A stretch of DNA of 6,021 bases from Candidatus Sigynarchaeota archaeon. Lineage in GTDB: Archaea > Asgardarchaeota > Jordarchaeia > Jordarchaeales > Jordarchaeaceae. Shown in pieces: positions 1 through 5,205 of this stretch (its first letter is position 1; each line of letters starts with the position of its first letter). Under the pieces are notes generated by a model that did not search any database, had not been told where the DNA came from, and saw only the letters and a program-made list of their open reading frames with translations. The stretch lies in NCBI GenBank assembly GCA_030587505.1, contig JAUQYY010000319.1, positions 1-6,021 of the forward strand, written 5' to 3'. The translations under genes and the position numbers were made by a program.

Positions 1-690
1 AGCTTCATACCGATGCCCTACCCCGTGGCCGAAGTCAGCGAAGCCGCACAGAGGGTTGGAGCCCTGCTCGCCTACGACGCGTCGCACGTCTTGGGCCTCA
101 TTGCGGGAAAAAGGTTTCAGCAGCCACTAGCGGAAGGGGCGGACATCATGCTGGGGAGCACCCACAAAACTTTCCCGGGACCCCAGGGGGGAATAATCCT
201 CGGAAACAGTTTCGAGGAGATCCGAGAGGAACTCCTGTTCAAAACAATTGACAACGCCCACTTCCACAGGATAGCGGCGCTAGCCGTCACACTCGAGGAG
301 ATGAAAGAGTTTGGAGAAGCCTACGCGGACCAGGTGGTGAAAAACTCCAAAAAACTGGCCAAACTCCTGGACGAGGAGGGAATCCCGCTAAAATGCAAGA
401 ATAAGGGTTTCACGGAGTCGCATCAGATTCTTGTAGACACCCAAAAGTTCCAGGCGGATTACGGTAAACCATGGGTTGAAGTGGTGAACCGTCTCGAAGC
501 AGTGAACGTTATACTGGACCGCGCGGGAAGGATAGGTACAAGCGAGGCTACGAGAATAGGTATGAGAGAGAAAGAGATGGAGAAAATCTGCGAACTGGTC
601 CTGAGGGGAGTGAAAGGAGAAGAAGCAGAGAGAATAAAGAAAGACGCGATAGAGCTGAGATCAGGGTTCACAGAGGTTCACTACTGCTAA
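1..690 (+). CDS. glyA: Serine hydroxymethyltransferase, C-terminal part (5' end outside window)
   Basis: This PLP enzyme interconverts serine and glycine with transfer of a one-carbon unit to a folate or, in many archaea, a methanopterin carrier, in the cytoplasm. The frame is open from base 1 (S-F-I-P-M-P-Y-P), so the ATG at 13 is internal. The 229 visible residues are roughly the last half of a ~430-residue enzyme. Counting from the first visible residue, YDASHVLGL (25-33) holds the Asp (D26) that pairs with the PLP ring nitrogen. GSTHKTFPGPQGG (52-64) holds the Schiff-base lysine, K56. GTSEATRIG (179-187) holds the arginine (R185) expected to bind the substrate carboxylate. The protein ends EVHYC before TAA at 688-690. 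It converges on the ABC permease gene across an 80-base gap. Motifs are intact in the part seen. The family call is firm; the carrier used (H4F or H4MPT) cannot be read from this fragment. Confidence 0.95.
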   Translation, partial: SFIPMPYPVAEVSEAAQRVGALLAYDASHVLGLIAGKRFQQPLAEGADIMLGSTHKTFPGPQGGIILGNSFEEIREELLFKTIDNAHFHRIAALAVTLEEMKEFGEAYADQVVKNSKKLAKLLDEEGIPLKCKNKGFTESHQILVDTQKFQADYGKPWVEVVNRLEAVNVILDRAGRIGTSEATRIGMREKEMEKICELVLRGVKGEEAERIKKDAIELRSGFTEVHYC

Positions 691-755
691 GCTCCTTTAG
701 GCGAAGTGGCTGTTCAGACCCACAGCGAGAGGAGAGAAATAGGAGATTGACGGTC

Positions 756-769
756 GTATGGTTTCATAC
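756..769 (-). terminator. Weak hairpin just after the ABC permease stop
   Basis: GTATG (756-760) and CATAC (765-769) form a perfect 5-bp stem with a 4-base loop two bases past the permease stop codon on the - strand. No T-tract follows it directly; a pyrimidine-rich run (CTCC/TTTCTCTCC on the - strand) lies 15-30 bases further on. For the + strand gene, a T5 run at 780-784 is the nearest archaeal-type termination signal. The function is inferred and the stem is weak enough to be chance. Confidence 0.2.
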
Positions 770-770
770 T

Positions 771-2573
771 CTACTCAAATTTTTCGAGTTTTGATATGCC
801 GATACGTATCGAAAGGTAAGCGGCTACAACTCCTAACGCTGCGGATGCCGCTGTTCCGATAAATGAGACTGCGGGGTTCACGCTTAGCTGAGCCATGGTC
901 GTTAGGAACAATGGCGTCTGGACAACCCAGGTTGACGACTGGGGCGGTAGGCTTAGCAGCGTGCCAAGGGCTGATACGTAGGGAATTACGCTGAGAATCC
1001 ATGGGAAAACCGCGAATAAGAGCATGAGTCCCTCGATGATAAAGGCTACGACTACGAATATTAAGAAGTTTATGAGGTGGCCCCTGCTCTGCTCCTTGAA
1101 CACGGGGCGTGCACAGTATACGCCGAGCGCTATTGCTGAGCTTATGGTTGTCATAAAGAGCAGAACAAACACTAAGGTTAGCAGCCCAGAACTCTCGAAT
1201 CCGAGTCCAAGCTGGAAGAGCACCGCGGTTACCACGCTTATGGGCAGGCCGACTATGAGCATTTCCAAGAATTTCGAGTAGACCAGCCTTTTCACTCCGT
1301 GGGGTGCTTTCTTGTATGTCCAGAACAGGTCTTTTTGCTTGACGGTCATCTGACTCGCTTCTATCAGCCCAATCATCGCAGCCGCCATGAGTATGTAGAA
1401 GAAGGCGAAGCCGGGAAGGAAGAACACGCCAAACACGCCCGATGAGGGCATGTAAGAGTTTGAGATTCCCATAGCGTTTAGGAAGTAGATCACCAGCGGG
1501 AAGATAAGAACTGTTGATACTCTGGCTACGGTGTCAAGGCTTCTTGAGAACTCTTTCAGCTGCACCGCCGTTAGCGCTCCGAGCGGTGGAGGAATTGTAC
1601 TCTTAATTGTTCTGAAGAACCAGTCCTCTTTCTCGATGGTTGTGACTTTGCTCACGGGAACCTCGAACCGGTAGATCCTGCTTGAGAGCTTCGCTCCAAT
1701 GTAGAAGACCAGAGCAACGAATCCCAGTAGGAGAACCAAGCTGACCAGTGGGTCTGGTTGTAGGGGCACATAATAATAGAACGAGAAAATTCCGAAATTG
1801 TACGCTACCTTCGCTAGGTTGGTGCCAGCGATTGCGAAGTATATTATATTGGTCACCCAGGTTGTGGGCAGGTAGGTCCAGTAGAGGGAGGACGTCTGAG
1901 ACGAGAACAGGAGAAAGTAGGACAGGCCGAAAATTATTCCGAACACTCCGAGTATGGCTTTTCCAATGTCCTTTATCCGGGGTGAGAACTCACTCTTGGT
2001 CTGAATGTACGCGGACAGGAGGACCCCAACCCAGATACCTACCAGTGTTGGAAGTGAAGCCACAGACACTATGATAAGGACTGATGCTACGCTGCTTAAG
2101 CCATGGTTGATTATGGCGGGGAAGAGGAGAAAAGAAAAGAACCCAAGAATAACGGGGAGGAAGAATAGGTTAGCCACGAACCTGCCAAGTAGCAAGTCCC
2201 GCGGCTTCAATGGACTCGCGAGAATCATGTCGTTGCTTATGACTTCCGTTTCTCTGAAAACGCTTCCCACAGCGGCTACTACAGGAAGCATAAACCCCAT
2301 TATGCCCATAAATTGACACATCAGAAGTGTGATATCGACCTCGCCAAATGCGAATTCAAACTCGGTGACATAACCGTACACCGCCCGGAGATATTCCCTC
2401 AGGGCGGCCTCAAGGTAGGATTGCAGGTGTACCTGATTCGCGTAGTAGAGGACGACCAGGAAGAGCAGGGAGGGTAGGAGAACCAGAAGTACGGGGACAG
2501 CTTTTCTTATACGTCTAAGGCTGGAGGTCATGAGGCGGTACTCGTTCCTCGCCACGGCATACCATGTGGGCAT
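771..2573 (-). CDS. ABC-2 type transporter permease, internally duplicated (600 aa)
   Basis: Integral membrane subunit of an ABC-2 exporter, partner of the ATPase encoded just upstream. It has about 12 hydrophobic segments, near residues 25-45, 86-106, 135-155, 163-187, 205-224, 275-295, 351-369, 380-405, 437-458, 464-486, 500-532 and 567-590. The two halves look like tandem copies (about 1-304 and 330-600). Each opens with a basic/acidic amphipathic stretch followed by a membrane segment. Each has an ABC-2-type loop (E..SNDMILASPLKPRDLL at 110-128; E..MTVKQKDLFWTYKKAP at 405-424), a P-x-TWV patch (236-240; 544-550), and an end of the form Y..(S/I)R..(R/K)FE. The linker 305-329 is charged. 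The frame is open upstream to 2705, but the ATG at 2573 is chosen because AGGAGGGG lies 7 bases ahead of it and the upstream stretch overlaps the ATPase. The substrate is unknown; drug, lipid or polysaccharide export are possibilities for the family. Confidence 0.9.
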   Translation of the reverse strand: MPTWYAVARNEYRLMTSSLRRIRKAVPVLLVLLPSLLFLVVLYYANQVHLQSYLEAALREYLRAVYGYVTEFEFAFGEVDITLLMCQFMGIMGFMLPVVAAVGSVFRETEVISNDMILASPLKPRDLLLGRFVANLFFLPVILGFFSFLLFPAIINHGLSSVASVLIIVSVASLPTLVGIWVGVLLSAYIQTKSEFSPRIKDIGKAILGVFGIIFGLSYFLLFSSQTSSLYWTYLPTTWVTNIIYFAIAGTNLAKVAYNFGIFSFYYYVPLQPDPLVSLVLLLGFVALVFYIGAKLSSRIYRFEVPVSKVTTIEKEDWFFRTIKSTIPPPLGALTAVQLKEFSRSLDTVARVSTVLIFPLVIYFLNAMGISNSYMPSSGVFGVFFLPGFAFFYILMAAAMIGLIEASQMTVKQKDLFWTYKKAPHGVKRLVYSKFLEMLIVGLPISVVTAVLFQLGLGFESSGLLTLVFVLLFMTTISSAIALGVYCARPVFKEQSRGHLINFLIFVVVAFIIEGLMLLFAVFPWILSVIPYVSALGTLLSLPPQSSTWVVQTPLFLTTMAQLSVNPAVSFIGTAASAALGVVAAYLSIRIGISKLEKFE

Positions 2574-2580
2574 TTCCCAC

Positions 2581-2588
2581 CCCCTCCT
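2581..2588 (-). promoter_or_regulatory. Shine-Dalgarno site of the ABC permease, overlapping the ATPase stop
   Basis: The - strand reads AGGAGGGG, then 7 bases, then ATG at 2573. The TAG stop of the ATPase (2589-2587) lies at the start of this site, so ribosomes ending on the ATPase stand on the permease initiation site. This settles the permease start at 2573 and implies translational coupling. Confidence 0.8.
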
Positions 2589-3351
2589 AAGTTCTCCACT
2601 CCAAGAGATCCTTCTCCACGGCCTCCTTGCCAACAGTTTTGAGGTAGGCTTTCTCGAGGCTCTTCGTCCTGGTTTCCTTGAGGATTTCCTCCAGGCTGCC
2701 CACAATTTTTATCGTGCCGTGGTCGATTATCGCGATTCTCTCACACATCTCCTCGGCGAAGGACAGCATGTGAGTGCATATGAAGAAGGTTTTCTTCGCC
2801 TCCGAGACCAGCAGCTTAATCATGTCCTTCACCATGCGTGCGGACGCGGGGTCGAGTCCGCTGATCGGTTCATCGAGGAAGATTATTTCGGGGTCCGTGA
2901 TTAGTGTTGATGCTAGCAGCACCTTTTGCTTCATGCCTCTGCTAAAACCCTCGAGCAGGTCGTTCTCACGCTTCTTGAGTTCGAAGAGTTCGAGGATCTC
3001 GTCAATGCTGTTGTAGAGTTTGCTGTGGGGAACATCGTAGAGGTCTCCTATGAATTCAAGGAACTCCCGTGCGGTGAGCTTCTCGTAAAGTCCTGGGGAC
3101 TCTGGGAGCAGCCCTGTGATTCTCTTCACCTTGTCTGGTTCTTTGAGTATGTCGAAGCCCCCAACCTTGGCTGTGCCCTCCGTGGGTCTCAGTATGCAGT
3201 TTAGGAGACGCACGGTTGTGGTTTTACCCGCACCGTTTGGTCCCAGCATCCCAAAGGTTTCTCCGTTCTCCACCTTTATGTTCAACCTGTTTACGGCAAC
3301 TATTTCTCCAAACTTTTTGGTTAAATCCATAGTCTCTATCGCGAAACCCAT
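2587..3351 (-). CDS. ABC-2 type transporter ATP-binding protein (254 aa)
   Basis: Cytoplasmic ATPase that powers the ABC-2 exporter with the downstream permease. All nucleotide-binding motifs are visible, numbered from ATG 3351: Walker A GPNGAGKTT (37-45), a Q-loop in which the usual Gln is Glu (LLPESPGLYE, E84), signature FSRGMKQ (136-142), Walker B IIFLDE (156-161) with catalytic E161, D-loop SGLDP (164-168), and H-loop H194 in CTHML. It is a single domain with the short C-terminal tail of DrrA/CcmA/YadG-like proteins, so it should act as a homodimer. Start choice: AGAGGA sits 6 bases before the ATG at 3351. The ATG at 3357 would touch that site, and the frame could be extended to an ATG at 3426, but residues before MGFAIETMDLTKKFG do not look like the family. 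The TAG stop overlaps the permease Shine-Dalgarno site. A candidate promoter lies at 3498-3511. Confidence 0.95.
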   Translation of the reverse strand: MGFAIETMDLTKKFGEIVAVNRLNIKVENGETFGMLGPNGAGKTTTVRLLNCILRPTEGTAKVGGFDILKEPDKVKRITGLLPESPGLYEKLTAREFLEFIGDLYDVPHSKLYNSIDEILELFELKKRENDLLEGFSRGMKQKVLLASTLITDPEIIFLDEPISGLDPASARMVKDMIKLLVSEAKKTFFICTHMLSFAEEMCERIAIIDHGTIKIVGSLEEILKETRTKSLEKAYLKTVGKEAVEKDLLEWRT

Positions 3352-3357
3352 GCTCAT

Positions 3358-3363
3358 TCCTCT
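3358..3363 (-). promoter_or_regulatory. Shine-Dalgarno site deciding the ABC ATPase start
   Basis: The - strand reads AGAGGA-ATGAGC-ATG. The spacing of six bases fits the ATG at 3351, whereas the ATG at 3357 would have no spacer. The start is therefore placed at 3351. Confidence 0.6.
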
Positions 3364-3411
3364 CTTTTGTGTTGTTTTAGGCAGATTTGGTAGGCACGTT
3401 AGCATTTTGGT

Positions 3412-3417
3412 AAAAAA
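3412..3417 (-). terminator. T6 tract between the phosphoesterase stop and the ABC ATPase
   Basis: The - strand carries TTTTTT about 65 bases past the phosphoesterase stop. Archaeal termination commonly needs only such a T-tract, so this may end the phosphoesterase transcript. If the ABC transcript starts near 3474, the tract also lies inside its leader. The support is position and composition only. Confidence 0.25.
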
Positions 3418-3482
3418 GGTTTGCATACCCTTGCTTTTGCTTCTTTAACTCACAAATTCCGTTCAGTAAAAGGTGTGGTGTA

Positions 3483-4982
3483 TTAATCTGAGCAGATTAT
3501 ATAAATATATCCAATAAGGCTTCCGGAAGTTCTAACCGACCTGAATGCTGTAGATATCTCCAAACACCCTTCCGTAAATTCAACCGAAAAGCACACTCTA
3601 AAAAGATTGCGTGGACAGCCCTCTGGTTTGAGTCTACTCAAATCAAAAACTTTTACAAAACTGTTCGTGTTGGTGGGGGCGTTTATCGGAAGAGGATGCG
3701 AACCAGTATTTTCTTTCTCTGTTCCCTGGTTGATTACGTTTAAGATGTTTGAGCCCGCCACAGTTTTATGGAGCCAGATTTCGTCGAAGGTGTATCCGTT
3801 CACGTCTCTGGCCTGGAGGAGCAGTGTTCCGTTTTGGAAAACACTTATCAGTGTGAAGTGGAGGGTCTTATTCCCATGGGCGCTGTACGGTTGCTTAACG
3901 TAGTCGTGGAGAGGAGCACCCCAACCGCCACTGGTTACGTAGATCGTGCCCTTCTGAGGGGATGAAACGACAGAATTGTTGTTCATTGGTTTGGTTCGAT
4001 GGTAGTGATGAGTGTGCCCTTGTATGACTATGTCAACGTGGTACCCGTCGAATAGAGGCACCCAGTATTCTTGAATATCGGTGGCGTTTCCGTGTCCACC
4101 GCTATAGTAGACGTTTCTGTGAAACATTACAATTTTCCACTGGTACTCGGCGGCTGAGGACAAAACGTTTTCGAGCCAAACAGTTTGATCGATTGAGATC
4201 TGAGAAGGGGACGCCTCGCTGTTGAGAATTATGATTCGAACCGTTTGACCCCAATCTAGGTAGTACCACTGCTCGTTGCCGGGTAGGGCGAATTGCTCGT
4301 AGTAGTTGGTTGCGTTTCTCTCATGATTTCCAAGGCAGGGAACAACAGGAATCGAAAGACCGTTGCCTCCGATCCAATTATCGTGTACGTCGGTGAACCA
4401 CACGCCCCACTGGCTCTGAATCGTGCCGTCCTCCACCATATCGCCCGCGTGCATCACGAAGGAGGGATTGGTAAGGCTCATTGCCTTTGAAACGAGGGTT
4501 CTAGCCGGGTCGCTTCGAGAGTCGCCCCCAGCCACGAACCCGAACTCCGAGGCTGAGCTGGGAGCCGTTCTGAAGGAACGCTCTCCGCTGTACCCTCCGG
4601 GCCCGCCGCAAACAAAGTAGTACGTCGTATCCGGCTCCAAACCAGTGAGCTCAACCTGGTGAATGTACCCCGAAGCACCGGTGAGGGAGTGATGAGACCC
4701 CATAGCAGAATAACGATATGAGGATGGAACTCCGCAGCGAGGTACGGTATCGTAGAGAACGACGTCGCCCGCTGTTGAGGTTTCCGTTTTCCAAGTTACA
4801 GTTATGGTAGACGCTGGACTGTGCTGGTAGGTTAAGCGCACGTGTTTAGAGCTATCTACGACCCCCACCCTTTCAGGCAGAGTAGCTGGTAAAAGGCCTA
4901 ACGGGTGGACAATCAGAAAGGTTAGAAGCAAAAGTACACAGAATATTATTAATATCCCAGCAACAGCTTTGCCAAATTTCAT
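3483..4982 (-). CDS. Purple-acid-phosphatase-like metallophosphoesterase, membrane-targeted (499 aa)
   Basis: A phosphoester hydrolase expected outside the cytoplasmic membrane, perhaps for phosphate scavenging; the substrate is not readable. Residues 5-27 are a hydrophobic signal peptide or signal anchor after MKFGK. Residues ~47-140 form a fibronectin-III-like PAP N-terminal domain (ITVTW, ELTGLEPDTTYYF). The calcineurin-like domain follows, with metal ligands GGDSR (D154), AGDMVED (D181), GNHE (N219, H220), MFHRN (H288) and GHTHHYHR (H323, H325). The Tyr of true PAPs (GDxxY) is Glu184 here, so the protein should not have the purple Fe-Tyr site. PAP C-terminal strands run to about 405. N-x-S/T sequons occur at N223, N299, N335, N371 and N384. 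Beyond ~410 lies an ~85-residue tail with no membrane anchor or known domain, part of which overlaps promoter-like DNA. ATG 4982 is chosen over the adjacent TTG at 4985. There is no clear Shine-Dalgarno site. Confidence 0.9.
   Translation of the reverse strand: MKFGKAVAGILIIFCVLLLLTFLIVHPLGLLPATLPERVGVVDSSKHVRLTYQHSPASTITVTWKTETSTAGDVVLYDTVPRCGVPSSYRYSAMGSHHSLTGASGYIHQVELTGLEPDTTYYFVCGGPGGYSGERSFRTAPSSASEFGFVAGGDSRSDPARTLVSKAMSLTNPSFVMHAGDMVEDGTIQSQWGVWFTDVHDNWIGGNGLSIPVVPCLGNHERNATNYYEQFALPGNEQWYYLDWGQTVRIIILNSEASPSQISIDQTVWLENVLSSAAEYQWKIVMFHRNVYYSGGHGNATDIQEYWVPLFDGYHVDIVIQGHTHHYHRTKPMNNNSVVSSPQKGTIYVTSGGWGAPLHDYVKQPYSAHGNKTLHFTLISVFQNGTLLLQARDVNGYTFDEIWLHKTVAGSNILNVINQGTEKENTGSHPLPINAPTNTNSFVKVFDLSRLKPEGCPRNLFRVCFSVEFTEGCLEISTAFRSVRTSGSLIGYIYIICSD
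3484..3499 (-). promoter_or_regulatory. Perfect dyad next to the ABC promoter TATA box, possible operator
   Basis: TAATCTG (3484-3490) and CAGATTA (3493-3499) are perfect inverted arms around 2 bases. On the - strand the dyad begins inside the last bases of the TTTATATA box and runs toward the predicted start site. A bound repressor there would block the basal factors or polymerase. It also spans the phosphoesterase stop codon (3485-3483), so it could instead be a terminator hairpin. The dyad is seen; the operator role is inferred. Confidence 0.35.
3498..3511 (-). promoter_or_regulatory. Candidate archaeal promoter (TATA box) for the ABC exporter operon
   Basis: The - strand reads TTTATATA from 3505 to 3498, an exact match to the common archaeal TATA box, preceded by an A/T and purine-containing stretch where BRE would lie. 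Standard spacing puts transcription start near 3474, about 120 bases before the ATPase ATG. The box lies within the last codons of the phosphoesterase frame (the GYIYII residues). Confidence 0.5.
3520..3587. repeat. Imperfect direct repeat, two copies, in the phosphoesterase tail
   Basis: Copy one, CTTCCGGAAGTTCTAACCGA, is at 3520-3539; copy two, CTTCCGTAAATTCAACCGA, is at 3569-3587. They match at 17 of 20 positions with one single-base gap and start 49 bases apart. The gap puts the copies in different frames relative to the coding sequence, so a protein repeat is not the explanation. Copy one also contains the 10-bp palindrome CTTCCGGAAG. The role is unknown; a pair of protein-binding sites upstream of the ABC promoter is possible. 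Confidence 0.4.
3627..3642. repeat. Perfect 7+2+7 inverted repeat in the phosphoesterase tail
   Basis: TTTGAGT (3627-3633) and ACTCAAA (3636-3642) are perfect arms around CT. The design is the same as the dyad at 3484-3499, but the sequence is unrelated. It lies about 120 bases upstream of the ABC TATA box. It could be a regulator site, or chance in AT-rich DNA. Confidence 0.35.
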
Positions 4983-5017
4983 CAAACCACATCAGAAAGG
5001 CAACCGGTTATCAGCAT
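4982..5017 (-). CDS. Possible 11-codon leader peptide overlapping the phosphoesterase start
   Basis: An ATG at 5017 opens MLITGCLSDVV and stops with TGA at 4984-4982, sharing one base with the phosphoesterase ATG (TGATG). The candidate promoter predicts transcription start near 5019, which would make this ATG nearly leaderless. The phosphoesterase itself lacks a good Shine-Dalgarno site, so coupling through this short frame is conceivable. It is too short to judge by composition. Confidence 0.2.
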   Translation of the reverse strand: MLITGCLSDVV

Positions 5018-5042
5018 GTGGATAAATGAGTTATTCGTGACC

Positions 5043-5056
5043 ATTAAATTGTTTCG
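5043..5056 (-). promoter_or_regulatory. Candidate archaeal promoter for the phosphoesterase gene
   Basis: The - strand reads CGAAAC then AATTTAAT, a BRE-like element followed by a TATA-like box. It lies 61-68 bases upstream of the phosphoesterase ATG and predicts transcription start near 5019. It is the best such element in the intergenic stretch, though AATTTAAT is not an ideal TATA box. Confidence 0.4.
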
Positions 5057-5143
5057 TAGCTCGGTATTCAGTACTCGGTGCTCCCATTGACTCGGAGGGT
5101 TATCAACCATCTGACGCGAGCCTTCGAATCCGGGCGCAAGGGA

Positions 5144-5163
5144 ATCGGAGGCGCTCCCCCGAT
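5144..5163 (-). other. GC-rich hairpin in the hydrolase/phosphoesterase intergenic region
   Basis: ATCGG (5144-5148) pairs with CCGAT (5159-5163), with further G-C pairs inside and a small loop. It lies 43 bases past the hydrolase stop. No T-tract follows, so it is not a classical terminator. It may be an RNA 3'-end stabiliser or part of a larger fold together with the smaller stems at 5098-5108 (GGTT-ATC-AACC) and 5081-5097 (CTCC/GGAG). The rest of 4983-5205 shows no convincing gene. Confidence 0.35.
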
Positions 5164-5205
5164 ATTGGGTGTGAACGAGAAGCTTCATTGTTATTTTGGT
5201 TGTTT

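Noticed and set aside
459..671. 70-codon - strand frame inside the SHMT gene
   Set aside because: It is antisense to a strongly supported conserved gene, serine-rich and without a domain.
2530..2904. 124-codon + strand frame antisense to the ABC permease/ATPase junction
   Set aside because: It lies opposite well-supported ABC genes and has no recognisable domain, so it is a shadow of their codon bias.
3116..3448. 110-codon + strand frame antisense to the ABC ATPase
   Set aside because: It mirrors the Walker A region on the other strand, has no promoter or ribosome site, and ends in a low-complexity leucine run.
770..3643. 11-base match TCTACTCAAAT at 770-780 and 3633-3643
   Set aside because: A match of this length is expected by chance in 6 kb, and the two contexts are otherwise unrelated.
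5117..5135. tRNA T-loop-like TTCGAATCC on the + strand
   Set aside because: The flanking bases do not form a 5-bp T-stem, and no acceptor or anticodon stem fits on either strand.
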